From assembly GCA_036504055.1 (NCBI GenBank), contig DASXVU010000042.1, positions 1-33,869 of the forward strand: a stretch of 33,869 nucleotides of DNA. The letters run 5' to 3'. This document shows positions 25,075-33,789 of this stretch, in pieces. This DNA is from Methanomassiliicoccales archaeon (GTDB lineage: Archaea; Thermoplasmatota; Thermoplasmata; Methanomassiliicoccales; UBA472). The position numbers were made by a program, and so were the translations under genes. Each line of letters starts with the position of its first letter. Position 1 is the stretch's first letter. The notes beneath the pieces were generated by a model. That model made no database searches and had not been told where the DNA came from. It saw nothing but the letters and a program-made list of their open reading frames with translations.

Positions 25075-25836
25075 TTACTTTTCCGACAGTTCGTGCCAGT
25101 TGGAACCGGGTTCTTCAATGTCCCCTTCGTCCTTTTCCTTATTGGGCGCGATCAGGTTGTTGTTCAGGACCTTCTTCCTCTCCGCCGGGTCCATGCGCTC
25201 TCCGGTCACCATGTAGACGACGCGTTCGCCTATGTTGCATGAATGGTCCGCAATACGCTCCAGATACCTGGCGACCAGGACGTAGTTGATCCCTGCCGTG
25301 ATCTTCTTCGAGTCCTCCATCATGTATGTCAGCATCTCCCGGAAGATCGTGTCATAAAGGCTGTCCACCTCATCGTCCCGTTCGAACAATTCCCTGGCCA
25401 TGACCGAGTCACGCTTGGTGAAGCTTTCGATGGAATCGTGGACCATTTCGACGACCAGCTCTGCCATGTGCTGGATGTTGACCATCCTGGTGAAATGGCC
25501 CTGGGCCTCGAACACCTCGGACACTTCGGCGATGTCGTGGGCATAACGCCCTATCCGGTTCAGATCCTCGATGATCTTCAAACAGGCGGAGACCGTCCTC
25601 AGGTCCCCTGCCACCGGACTGTAGAGGGCGATCAGGTCAAGGCAGTGTTTCTCGATCAGATTGTCGTAATGGTAGAGCTCCTTGTCCAGTCTGTTCACGT
25701 CCTTCATAAGGACGTCGTCACCGGTGGCGATCAGCTTGACCGCCTTCTCGATCGCCTCATTTGCCCGGTCCGACATCTCCCGGACCTCCCGGTTCAGCCC
25801 ATCCATCTCCTGCAAGAACGATATGTTCGAAGTCAT
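25075..25836 (-). CDS. phoU: Phosphate transport regulator PhoU
   Basis: 253 aa, two repeated three-helix PhoU domains. The first has ISFLQEMDGLNREVREMSDRANEAIEKAV and LDKELYHYDNLIEKHCLDLIALYSPVAGDLRTVSACLKIIEDLNRIGRYAHDIAE. The second has FERDDEVDSLYDTIFREML and VARYLERIADHSCNIGERVVYMVTGER. The E/D-x3-D metal-cluster patterns are present. The start at 25836 is one nt after the pstB stop, with GGAGGATGGG upstream. It downregulates the Pst transporter and signals phosphate status. Last gene of the pst operon. Confidence 0.95.
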   Translation of the reverse strand: MTSNISFLQEMDGLNREVREMSDRANEAIEKAVKLIATGDDVLMKDVNRLDKELYHYDNLIEKHCLDLIALYSPVAGDLRTVSACLKIIEDLNRIGRYAHDIAEVSEVFEAQGHFTRMVNIQHMAELVVEMVHDSIESFTKRDSVMARELFERDDEVDSLYDTIFREMLTYMMEDSKKITAGINYVLVARYLERIADHSCNIGERVVYMVTGERMDPAERKKVLNNNLIAPNKEKDEGDIEEPGSNWHELSEK

Positions 25837-25837
25837 T

Positions 25838-26647
25838 TCAACCCATCCTCCCGGTGATATACTGCTCTGTGAGATCCTTCTGCGGATTCTCGAAGATCTG
25901 CTTGGTGTCCCCCATCTCGATAAGTTCGCCAAGATAGAAGTAGGCGGTCTTGTCCGCGACCCTGGCCGCCTGCTGCATGTTGTGCGTGACGATCAGAACG
26001 GTGAAATCTTTCTTCACGTCGATCAGCAGGTCTTCGATCTTGGACGTGGCGATCGGGTCGAGCGCGGAGCAGGGCTCGTCGAACAGAATGATCTCCGGCT
26101 TTACAGCCAGCGCTCTGGCGATGCAGAGTCTTTGTTGCTGCCCGCCCGATAACCCATAGGCCGATTTGTCCAGCCGGTCCTTTACCTCTTCCCACAGTGC
26201 CGCCCGCTTCAGGCTCCATTCGACATTGTCCTTGAGCTCTTCCTTGGTGATCTTGCGGTTCTTCTTGCGCTTCTTGGGATCCTTCTCGTTCTCGTCGATG
26301 GTGTCGATGCCGTGAAGTCGTGGAGCATAAGCGATGTTCTCAAATATCGATTTCGGGAACGGGTTGGGTTTCTGGAACACCATGCCAATGTGCCTTCGGA
26401 CGTCGACCACGTCCACACCCTTGGCGTATATGTCGGTGTCGTCCACCTTGACGCACCCTTTGACCGTGCAGGACGGGATCAGGTCGTTCATGCGATTGAT
26501 GCATCGTATGAACGTAGACTTGCCGCATCCGGAAGGGCCGATGATGGCAGTTATCTCGTTCGCGTTGATGTCCATGTTGACGCCCCGTAGGGCATGGTTC
26601 TTGTCGAAGAAGACGTTGAGATCTTTGACGCTGATCTTGACTGGCAT
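25838..26647 (-). CDS. pstB: Phosphate ABC transporter ATP-binding protein
   Basis: 269 aa. Walker [11 protein letters not shown]-loop VFQKPNPFP (the PstB-specific form), signature [15 protein letters not shown], Walker [14 protein letters not shown] and the H-loop VTHNMQQA are all present. A lysine-rich insertion (about residues 110-135, [19 protein letters not shown]) makes it slightly longer than typical. The ATG at 26647 is chosen because GGTGG lies just upstream; a GTG at 26656 inside pstA is not needed. It powers phosphate uptake through PstC and PstA. Confidence 0.97.
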   Translation of the reverse strand: MPVKISVKDLNVFFDKNHALRGVNMDINANEITAIIGPSGCGKSTFIRCINRMNDLIPSCTVKGCVKVDDTDIYAKGVDVVDVRRHIGMVFQKPNPFPKSIFENIAYAPRLHGIDTIDENEKDPKKRKKNRKITKEELKDNVEWSLKRAALWEEVKDRLDKSAYGLSGGQQQRLCIARALAVKPEIILFDEPCSALDPIATSKIEDLLIDVKKDFTVLIVTHNMQQAARVADKTAYFYLGELIEMGDTKQIFENPQKDLTEQYITGRMG

Positions 26648-26649
26648 GG

Positions 26650-27510
26650 TTACCACCTGTATTTATCCCGATATTTCTTTCTCAGATAGATCGCGAAGAG
26701 GTTCATCCCGATGACGATGGCGAGGAGGACAATTGCCGATGCATACTGTATCGGCGCCGTCAGCGCCGAGTTCGTCGATTGAGAGGACATGATGTAGATG
26801 TGATAGGGCAAGGCCATGTACGGGCCGAACAGCGATGGGAGGCCTGGCGCCAGCGCCGTGGCTCCCAATGCTAATATGGGCGCCGTCTCGCCGGCGGCAC
26901 GCGACAGGGAAAGGATCGTCCCAGTAAGTATTCCGGGCATGGCATATGGTATGACATGATGCCGCACCGTTTGCCATTTGGTCGCACCAACTGCCAGTGA
27001 CGCCTCGCGGACCGTGGACGGGACGGCGATCAGGGCCTCCCTGGTGGTGACGATGACGACCGGGAGCACCAGCAGGCCCAATGTCACACCAGCGACCAAT
27101 ATGCCCAGGTCGAGCTGGAGGTAGGCGACCAAAAGTCCCAGGCCCAGCAGACCATACACGATCGAAGGGACCCCGGCAAGGTTGTGGACGATGATCCACA
27201 CGAACTTAGCGAAGCGGCTCTTTCCCTGATATTCGACCAGATAGACCGCCCCAAGCACGCCAATGGGGACGGCGAACGCCAGGACGACCAGCATCAGATA
27301 GACCGTTCCCACAATGGCTGGGAATATACCTCCCTGGGTCATTGACCCGCGAGTATCGATCTTGGGCGCCTGCGTCAGGAAATCCAGGCTCAGCTTGCCT
27401 ATGCCTCCGATCAGGATAAAACCGATCAGGATGGCCAGTATCCCGACCACTAACCAGGCGCAGCCGCGGAAGGCCATGAAGTAGAGCTCTTCCTTCTCCT
27501 TGCGGTTCAC
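26650..27510 (-). CDS. pstA: Phosphate ABC transporter permease PstA
   Basis: 286 aa with six hydrophobic segments and the permease coupling-loop motif ([46 protein letters not shown]). Forms the membrane channel with PstC. It overlaps the pstC stop by 4 nt (ATGA at 27510-27507), implying coupled translation. Confidence 0.96.
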   Translation of the reverse strand: MNRKEKEELYFMAFRGCAWLVVGILAILIGFILIGGIGKLSLDFLTQAPKIDTRGSMTQGGIFPAIVGTVYLMLVVLAFAVPIGVLGAVYLVEYQGKSRFAKFVWIIVHNLAGVPSIVYGLLGLGLLVAYLQLDLGILVAGVTLGLLVLPVVIVTTREALIAVPSTVREASLAVGATKWQTVRHHVIPYAMPGILTGTILSLSRAAGETAPILALGATALAPGLPSLFGPYMALPYHIYIMSSQSTNSALTAPIQYASAIVLLAIVIGMNLFAIYLRKKYRDKYRW

Positions 27511-28412
27511 TCGTAGGCCTCCCTGAACTTCTTAAGGATTACTTCCGCGGCCAGGTTGATGACGAACGTCAGAATGAACAATAGCAGGCCAACGGCAAAG
27601 AGCGCGTTGTAATGTATCTCGGTCCTGGCCACCTCTTGTATGTCCAGGGCGATGGCCGATGTCATGGTCTCCATCGGATTGAAGATGTTGGTGGTTAGCT
27701 GCCGGGCACTTCCGGTGGCCATGAGCACGGTCATGGTCTCGCCTATCGCCCGTCCAAACGATAAGATGATGGCGGCCACTATCCCGGACAATGACGCCGG
27801 GATCACCACTCCCTTGATGGTCTCCCATTTGGTGGCGCCTAAAGCCAACGACGCCTCCCTCAGGCTTCCAGGAACGGAGTTCATGGCGTCCTCTGATATG
27901 CTGACCATAATCGGGATCATCATGATCGATAAGGCTATCGCCCCGACCATGCCGTTGAGGGTCGTCCCGGTGTTGAATACGGCTTGGACAAAATGGGATA
28001 GCACCAGCATGGCGAACAGACCGAAGACTATGGACGGAATACCAGCCAGAAGCTCGATGACCGGTTTGAGATATCTCTTGATGGTGGGGTGGGCCACTTC
28101 GGCCAGATAGATGGTGCAGCCGATGCCGATGGGGATGGCAATGAGCGCCGCCACTGCGCTCGTCAGAAGGGTTCCCACTAAGAGCGGCAGCACGCCAAAG
28201 AAACCGGCGGCGGGGGCCCATTGGGTCCCGGTCAGGAAATCCAATGTGGAGACCTGAGCAAAAAACGGGTAGGCCTGTGTTAATAGGAAAACGAAGACCG
28301 CACCCAAGGTGAAAATGGATATCGAGGCGAAAACCAGAAGTCCCTTCTCTATCAGGAACTCGGTGATCCTCGAAGTGCGGCTGCGGCTACTGGTGGTAAG
28401 ATCCAGGCTCAT
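27507..28412 (-). CDS. pstC: Phosphate ABC transporter permease PstC
   Basis: 301 aa, six hydrophobic segments, and the coupling loop REASLALGATKWETIKGVVIPASLSGIVAAIILSFGRAIGETMTVLMATG. The long loop after the first segment (YPFFAQVSTLDFLTGTQWAP) is typical of PstC. A Shine-Dalgarno GAGGT precedes the start. It follows pstS after a 75-nt gap. Confidence 0.96.
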   Translation of the reverse strand: MSLDLTTSSRSRTSRITEFLIEKGLLVFASISIFTLGAVFVFLLTQAYPFFAQVSTLDFLTGTQWAPAAGFFGVLPLLVGTLLTSAVAALIAIPIGIGCTIYLAEVAHPTIKRYLKPVIELLAGIPSIVFGLFAMLVLSHFVQAVFNTGTTLNGMVGAIALSIMMIPIMVSISEDAMNSVPGSLREASLALGATKWETIKGVVIPASLSGIVAAIILSFGRAIGETMTVLMATGSARQLTTNIFNPMETMTSAIALDIQEVARTEIHYNALFAVGLLLFILTFVINLAAEVILKKFREAYE

Positions 28413-28487
28413 TAGGAGACCTCAAATGATAGCATAGGAAAGATGATGAAAAGGTTTGATGGGTTTGCTGCGTTCGGCAGGTCTGAT

Positions 28488-29534
28488 TTAATCCCTGGAA
28501 AGCCTAATCTCCGCTGCTTGGATCAGAGAGATTATGCTGTTCCCGCCTTCCATGACTGTCTGGGAAGCGGTTGTGGCCTCCTTGGCATAACCGATTCCGA
28601 CATACCCGATCGCTCCTTTGTTGTCCTTGCATTGCTGGACGATCGGAGCGGTCGAGGAGAACTGCTGCATCGTGGCGCTCGGCAGCTGCCCCATGGTGGT
28701 GTTGTGGAAGTAGTCGTACGTGCCTGACGATGAGTCACGGCCGTAGAGGACTATTGCCTGGTCCTTTCCTCCGACCTGGTTCCAGTTGGTGTAGTTCCCG
28801 TTGTAGATCTGCCTCAGCTGGTCAATGGTCAGCGAGGTGATGCTGTTGTCGCTGTTGACGATGATGGCGATCCCGTCGACCGCGACCTTGAACTCCATCG
28901 GCTGGTAGCTAGGGTCGGTGGTGTTGACAAGCTCGGAGGCCTTTATGGCCCTGGACGCTTGTGCTATGTCGCACTTGCCTTCTTTCAGGTTCTGTATGCC
29001 CGTTCCACTTCCCGGGAAGTTCAGAGAGATGGTTATGCCAGGGTAGTCCTTGGCAAACGACGCCTGCCAAAGGTTCGCCATCTCCAACATGGTGGTCGAA
29101 CCGGACTGCACTATGGAGCCGGTCGATGTTCCGGTAGTACCGGCAAGCTTGGCCTGCATGGCCGCTTGTATGTCAGAGGGCAGTGAGTAGAACCCAGCGT
29201 CACTGGCGTTCTTCTGACCTTTGCTAGTTGTCAGGATCCAGTTCAGCCAGGAGATCTCAGCGCCGGTGAGGGTGGTGACGTTTCCATGGGTGTACAGGTA
29301 CAGGTACCTGGAAATCGGATAGCCTCCGTTCGCGCTGTTATTGGCGTACTCTAATACGGCAGCCTGGTCCAACGGGGAATAGGCGGTCGAGCTCGAGGTC
29401 GCTTTGATCGTGACAATCTTAATGCTTGGCGTTGAATTGCTGCTGTTGTTCGAGAGCAACAGGGCGGCCCCTATTCCCGCGACCAACAGAATGGCAATCA
29501 CCGCCACTGATATGTACATGACTTTTTTTTCCAT
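28488..29534 (-). CDS. pstS: Phosphate-binding protein PstS, apparently circularly permuted
   Basis: 348 aa. An N-terminal hydrophobic helix (about 6-28) without a lipobox cysteine anchors it outside the membrane. The phosphate-binding motifs are present: SGSTTMLEMANLWQ (144 on), FPGSGTGIQNL, DIAQASRAIK, VDGIAIIVN, QLRQIYNGNYTNW, GRDSSSGTYDYF and GAIGYVGIGYAKEA. The order is odd: the segment YPISRYLYLYTHG...GQKNASDAGFYSLP (72-119), which closes ordinary PstS proteins, stands before the SGSTT motif. A Gly/Thr/Ser linker (131-142) joins the two parts. The protein ends soon after GYAKEA. Start supported by GGTGA 7 nt upstream. First gene of the pst operon. Confidence 0.95.
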   Translation of the reverse strand: MEKKVMYISVAVIAILLVAGIGAALLLSNNSSNSTPSIKIVTIKATSSSTAYSPLDQAAVLEYANNSANGGYPISRYLYLYTHGNVTTLTGAEISWLNWILTTSKGQKNASDAGFYSLPSDIQAAMQAKLAGTTGTSTGSIVQSGSTTMLEMANLWQASFAKDYPGITISLNFPGSGTGIQNLKEGKCDIAQASRAIKASELVNTTDPSYQPMEFKVAVDGIAIIVNSDNSITSLTIDQLRQIYNGNYTNWNQVGGKDQAIVLYGRDSSSGTYDYFHNTTMGQLPSATMQQFSSTAPIVQQCKDNKGAIGYVGIGYAKEATTASQTVMEGGNSIISLIQAAEIRLSRD

Positions 29535-29686
29535 ATTGACTCACCATTACTGGTTCATGAAATGGGATGCCTGATCCTTGTTTCGCGGAAGATACGTCTT
29601 GCTCGTGATACCGACCGACGTGATGTACATAGACACCTTATTCTCCACTCAGACACCATTCCGGGAAATAAAACAAAGAGAGTGTG

Positions 29687-29694
29687 TTTATATA
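29687..29694 (-). promoter_or_regulatory. TATA box of the pst operon
   Basis: On the minus strand TATATAAA, with transcription expected near 29662 and a leader of about 130 nt before pstS. The palindromes at 29720-29768 lie upstream of it. Confidence 0.5.
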
Positions 29695-29719
29695 CATTCT
29701 CGAAGTAGAACATATACTG

Positions 29720-29768
29720 CTATATTGTATATAGTCAAGTCAATATCGTATATATTGTAAGTACAATA
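29720..29768. promoter_or_regulatory. Cluster of dyads between pstS and the AbrB-PhoU regulator
   Basis: Three overlapping or adjacent dyads: CTATAT-TGT-ATATAG (29720-29734), CAATAT-N5-ATATTG (29741-29757) and TATTGTA-AG-TACAATA (29753-29768). The last shares its core TATTGT-N4-ACAATACC with the palindrome at 21156. A weaker copy (TAGTCAAGTCAATA, 29732-29745) is centred 23 bp, about two helical turns, away. The cluster would control the divergent pst operon and the regulator gene. The regulator itself is a natural candidate to bind here. Confidence 0.55.
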
Positions 29769-29803
29769 CCTAGATAACATATTCTTCGACTTGCAACAGG
29801 TGA

Positions 29804-30817
29804 ATGTCCGTGGATATACGTAGGATACAAAAGACCGGTGCTTCAACGATGACGGTATCGTTGCCTAAGGACTGGATAGACTCGCAAGGTCTCAAGGCCG
29901 GAGATCCGGTCGGGATGCAGTTGATGCCGGATGGCACTGTCTGTGTTGACCCAAGGAGCGATCGAAAAAGGGAACCGACCAGGAAGACCATCCGAATTGA
30001 GAAAGAGGAGTCGGAAGAACATCTCACGAGAAAGCTGATCGGGGCTTATCTAGCCGGTTATAATATCATAGAGGTAAGGTCCAAGGATCGTATAGACCAC
30101 GACATCAAACACGCCATCAAGGACTTTGCGAGGCTCGTCATCGGACCGGAGGTGATCGAGGAGACCAGCAACAGTGTCGTCCTTCACGACCTTTCAGACC
30201 CGGTCGAACTGCCTCAGGAAAAGTGCGTCCGCAGGATGCATCTGATCGTCAGCTCGATGCACAAGGACGCTATGGAGGCGTTCAAAGACGGAGATGTGGA
30301 CATGGCCCACGACATCATGGACCGTGATGCGGACGTGGACCGTCTTTACTGGATGACGGTGAAGCAATACAATCTCATTATCAAGGACCGGAAGCTTGGA
30401 GAGCGGATCGGTGTGGATATCTATGAAGGGATGAACCTCATGCTCGTGGCAAGGGGCATTGAGCGCATCGGCGACCACGCTGAGAAGATCGCCAAGAATG
30501 TGATCATGGCGTCCGATTCCAAGGTGAAAATGGACGGACTGGGAACGATCCAGGAGCTTTCTACAAAAGCGTTGGAAGTGCTTGATAGGTCGATACAAGC
30601 TTTCTTCCTGAAGGACATCGGGTCGGCCAATGCGGCCATAGATGCCGGAAACATCCTCGTCCAGAACCTAGAAAAATTGAGCACCCAAATACGCATGCCC
30701 ACCGACAAGGCGGCGGTGGTGGCAACCAATGTCATCGATTCGATCATCAGGACCACAATGTACTCGATGGACGTTTCGGAGGTTGCGATCAATGGGGCAA
30801 TGAACAAGAAGGACTGA
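29804..30817 (+). CDS. AbrB-PhoU phosphate uptake regulator
   Basis: 337 aa. The N-terminal AbrB/SpoVT-type swapped-hairpin DNA-binding domain (about 1-50: IRRIQKTGASTMTVSLPKDWIDSQGLKAGDPVGMQ) is followed by two PhoU domains (for example SSMHKDAMEAFKDGDVDMAHDIMDRDADVDRLYWMTVKQY and IERIGDHAEKIAKNVI). This fusion is a common archaeal transcriptional regulator of phosphate transport. It is divergent from pstS. The start is ATG 29804 if leaderless; a GTG at 29810 has better spacing to AGGTGA and gives the family N-terminus DIRRIQKTG, so either is possible. Confidence 0.93.
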   Translation: MSVDIRRIQKTGASTMTVSLPKDWIDSQGLKAGDPVGMQLMPDGTVCVDPRSDRKREPTRKTIRIEKEESEEHLTRKLIGAYLAGYNIIEVRSKDRIDHDIKHAIKDFARLVIGPEVIEETSNSVVLHDLSDPVELPQEKCVRRMHLIVSSMHKDAMEAFKDGDVDMAHDIMDRDADVDRLYWMTVKQYNLIIKDRKLGERIGVDIYEGMNLMLVARGIERIGDHAEKIAKNVIMASDSKVKMDGLGTIQELSTKALEVLDRSIQAFFLKDIGSANAAIDAGNILVQNLEKLSTQIRMPTDKAAVVATNVIDSIIRTTMYSMDVSEVAINGAMNKKD

Positions 30818-31019
30818 ACGCCGGCAATAAGATCCATCAATTGTTCGGTCATCCCCAGATTTCGAACCTCGCCATATCTCGAATGGTCGAGTCATTGGAA
30901 GAATAGAATCTCGAATCTGACGAACGATTGCTGCCAGACTTCCGCAAAGGTGTGGGGAAGAATGGGCTTGGTCCGGTAAGATATTTATCTATTGATCGCT
31001 GACGATCCGCTCATCGCTC

Positions 31020-31574
31020 TTATATGGAGTCAGAATACACCATGCTTTTCATGTATTCCGCCAGCTTGACCTTGTCTTCATGGGTCATGTTATTGATGTC
31101 CCGACCCACGAAGGTGCGGAATCTCCTGATTCGGTCCACCCCGTATCGGTAGTGGTCGATATCGCGAAGCACATGTTCCAGTTCGATGATCACTGCCTGG
31201 ATGTCCAAAAGGCACTTTACTTCGCCTTTCACATCGGGATGATCGCATCCTTCCAACCGGGCGATCAGGTCGAGGACCTCCTTTTTCCATTCCTCATAAT
31301 GAACTTCAATCCCCCAATACAGCTCGATGTCCCCCACCATCCATTCTTCAACGAGCTTGGACTCATCAGCGGACACCGGTTCATTCAGGTTCAGTTTCCC
31401 GATTATTGTCAGGGCTTGTTCTCGGTAGATCTCCTGATAACCTTCCCGTGCCCAATTCTTGAGCCGGTCCAGGGGCAATGGCCTTGGAACATGCGATCCA
31501 GAGTCCATATCCTGGATCATCAGCTTAAGGTTACCAGATACTTCGGCGACGGTGTCCTCGATGTTCATTTTCAT
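31020..31574 (-). CDS. Helical protein of unknown function
   Basis: 184 aa from ATG 31574 (ATG 31568 also possible; the frame reaches a TTG at 31601 which would add CSKC). Predicted largely helical, acidic, no membrane segment. Segments include LKNWAREGYQEIYREQALTI, LVEEWMVGDIELYWGIEVH, ECLL-like ALIEL helices and VDRIRRFRTFVGRD near the C-terminus. Not recognised. Isolated on its strand, between the phosphate regulator and the HhH-M20 gene. Confidence 0.6.
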   Translation of the reverse strand: MKMNIEDTVAEVSGNLKLMIQDMDSGSHVPRPLPLDRLKNWAREGYQEIYREQALTIIGKLNLNEPVSADESKLVEEWMVGDIELYWGIEVHYEEWKKEVLDLIARLEGCDHPDVKGEVKCLLDIQAVIIELEHVLRDIDHYRYGVDRIRRFRTFVGRDINNMTHEDKVKLAEYMKSMVYSDSI

Positions 31575-31601
31575 GGAACATTTTGAACAACCATGAAGCA
31601 A

Positions 31602-31913
31602 TCATAATGGTTCCCCTCCGTATTCATTATGTGAAAATAGAATACTTACAGCGATGACTTGGTACTGAACGGTACCCACGAATCCAAAGCCAGATGTTTA
31701 GAATCAAATTGCATTGAAAACAGATACTTTGTGACGACGTTTGTTCCTTGACCGTCAGTGGACTCGTTTACCAAATCCGCATTGTCTTCTGCAACCAGCA
31801 TTATCAGAAATGATCGCAAAAAAGAAGGGTGAGAATTCAAAGGGGAACGGTTCAGTACGAAGAATAGTTGCCTGGCTTTGTATTTATTTTATATAGATAA
31901 TTTGTAAGGAATA
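31602..31913. other. Intergenic region with no supported gene
   Basis: About 310 nt, AT-rich. A minus-strand frame (31646-31840; from its inner ATG at 31801 it reads MLVAEDNADLVNEST...) has plausible codon use but no ribosome site or promoter and is not called. Confidence 0.45.
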
Positions 31914-31943
31914 TACCTCATTCGGAGGTAAGGCTATATAAGG
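31914..31943 (+). promoter_or_regulatory. Dyad and TATA box of the HhH-M20 gene
   Basis: TACCTC-ATTCG-GAGGTA (31914-31930, 6-bp arms) directly abuts the TATA element CTATATAAGG (31934-31943). The transcript would start near 31965, with AGAGGGG (31974-31980) 7 nt before the ATG at 31988. The dyad overlaps the position of the BRE, so it may be an operator. Confidence 0.5.
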
Positions 31944-31987
31944 AACGCTCAATCTATTTTTTTATCCGTTGACAGAGGGGAAAGCAG

Positions 31988-33409
31988 ATGGAGTACTCGA
32001 AGAGAATTATTGAAGAGCTCTCGAATTTACCGAACTACAAGGACAATTTCACAGAATCATTGGCGGAATTTGGGGTGACGAGCATCGAAGACCTAAGGCA
32101 GGTTCTGTCGGACACCGAACGGACGTCATCCATGATCTCGGCCGTAAAAGGATTGGGACCGAGAACCGTCCAACTTTGGGAGAAAGCCCTTTCGTCGACA
32201 GAGGAAGCATCCGAGAATATTTCCGAGGAGCAGCCTGAAGCACCAGAGGAAACCCAGGAAAACGTCGAACCCATGGAGGAAGAGGCAGCGATTCCGGCCA
32301 CAGAAGAAGAGACCCCCCATGACGAAGTCGTCGAAGGACCTGGCATCCATAGGCCCGAGCGAAACCTATCTTGCACCATGGCGGACCTCAAGGAGATCCA
32401 GCAGACCACCGTCGACCTACTGCAGATGAATGGTTCCAAGAAGAAGGGAAGAATGGCATCGGTCGAGTATGCGGTCAAAAAGTTGACCGGAGCGGGAATG
32501 GAGGTCACCATAAGCAAGGAAGGAGGCGCTCCGGTGGTCGTGGCCAACAAGGGAGAGGGCGGAATCGTCCTCTGGGGACATCTGGATACAGAACGCCTTG
32601 CAGGAATGAAACGGAAGAAACAAGGCAATATTCAGGGTGACATGGTCAATGGTCGCGGAGCGGCCAACATGAAAGGGGCGGTGGCGACAATGATCTGCGT
32701 ATCCAACAGATTGGTCTCCTGGCAGGTGCCATTCTCCATCGTACTTACCACGGATTCGCTGGGAGAGCAGAAAGGAGCGGAATCGCTGGCCGATGACTCC
32801 CTGATCCGGCGAAGCAAAGGGATCTTGATGCTCGCGCCCACCAGTATGAGATCGGTCGTCGGTCAGTACGGATATGCGGCGATTCTCGTCACAACTTATG
32901 GGGACGGGGCCGTGATGAAGATGGCGTCCTTCCTGAAGGGGCTCACTAATGAGATCGAGAGTTCGCCAGAAAGGTTGTCGGTGAAAACTGGACTGATACG
33001 CGGCGGAAAGAAGAGGATGCCGTATGCACCTGCATTATCCTGCGGGGTCGTTCTGGAAATAGAGACCAGGGAGACCACCGATTTCGCGATATCTATTATC
33101 GAGGGCATACTTGATCAAACTGAACACAACGTCGAGATCCTCTGCAGAAGCGAAATGGCGGAGTTCGACCGGACCAATGATCTCGTTGCATCGGTGACCG
33201 AGCTGACAAAGACTGAGCCGGTCTTTGAGATGATCCATTCCGAGGCGGGCAAGATAGTCTCTGCCAACCCAAAGATCGTGCTCTGTGGGCCAGGAAATAT
33301 CGCCAACTCGCAATCTGATCAGGAATACGTGACCCTGAACGATCTGGAAAAGACCTTTGAGACCATATTGACCTTGATCGATGGTGCAGAGCCGCTGGAG
33401 GGTGCGTAG
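31988..33409 (+). CDS. Helix-hairpin-helix domain fused to a degenerate M20 peptidase fold
   Basis: 473 aa. Residues about 1-70 form a small helical domain with a helix-hairpin-helix motif (VKGLGPRTVQLWEKAL). A Glu-rich linker follows (about 71-125). The rest has the M20 (ArgE/DapE-type) peptidase layout: GHLDTE (H198, D200), GRGAANMKGA, TTDSLGEQKGAESL, LAPTS, and near the end GPGNIANSQSDQEYV. The family norm is DMKGG, DEE, EPT and a late His before DEY. Here the bridging Asp is Asn227, the Glu pair is Ser257-Leu258, the EPT Glu is Ala283 and the late His is probably Gln442. Catalysis is therefore unlikely. No signal peptide. Strong ribosome site. Confidence 0.85.
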   Translation: MEYSKRIIEELSNLPNYKDNFTESLAEFGVTSIEDLRQVLSDTERTSSMISAVKGLGPRTVQLWEKALSSTEEASENISEEQPEAPEETQENVEPMEEEAAIPATEEETPHDEVVEGPGIHRPERNLSCTMADLKEIQQTTVDLLQMNGSKKKGRMASVEYAVKKLTGAGMEVTISKEGGAPVVVANKGEGGIVLWGHLDTERLAGMKRKKQGNIQGDMVNGRGAANMKGAVATMICVSNRLVSWQVPFSIVLTTDSLGEQKGAESLADDSLIRRSKGILMLAPTSMRSVVGQYGYAAILVTTYGDGAVMKMASFLKGLTNEIESSPERLSVKTGLIRGGKKRMPYAPALSCGVVLEIETRETTDFAISIIEGILDQTEHNVEILCRSEMAEFDRTNDLVASVTELTKTEPVFEMIHSEAGKIVSANPKIVLCGPGNIANSQSDQEYVTLNDLEKTFETILTLIDGAEPLEGA

Positions 33410-33583
33410 GACCCAACCTTATTCACCATACGAATTGAATTCTTTGATATACCATATGTGTCGAACAGATGAATCATGAGGGGCTGGTTGGTCATATTCA
33501 GACCACCGAGGACGGGCCATGTGGTCAGGGCAGATAGACTGCATAAAAGACCTGGTCGTTCATTTGCGAGGATCTCTCAAAGA

Positions 33584-33789
33584 TTACAAGTTCCGCCAAC
33601 TTGACTTATTGCTTCCAGCACCCTTGCAACCATTACACAAGCCAGAGCGTTATATCGAGCGCAACTACCGGTGCTGGGATGAGTGTGATCTATTCTTTTT
33701 CCATAACCTTTGCACCAGTGGCATTTGCCTAATCCCCTACAGTCTGGACATATGCTGTTGTCTGCTGGAAATGGGAGCATAACAATCAT
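33584..33789 (-). pseudogene. Frameshifted small DnaJ-type zinc-finger protein
   Basis: From ATG 33789 the frame encodes ICPDCRGLGKCHWCKGYGKR, two CxxC-x-G-x-G knuckles like those of DnaJ-type zinc fingers. It then loses sense after about residue 47. A second frame further on encodes LCNGCKGAGSNKSSWRNL up to a stop at 33584-33586, supplying the missing knuckle. One missing base near 33660-33665 would join them into a protein of about 68 aa. Either a real frameshift mutation or a sequencing error. GGAG precedes the start. Confidence 0.55.

Noticed and set aside
31646-31840. 64-codon minus-strand frame with plausible codon use
   Set aside because: No ribosome site or promoter, no recognisable motif, in an AT-rich gap; too weak to call.
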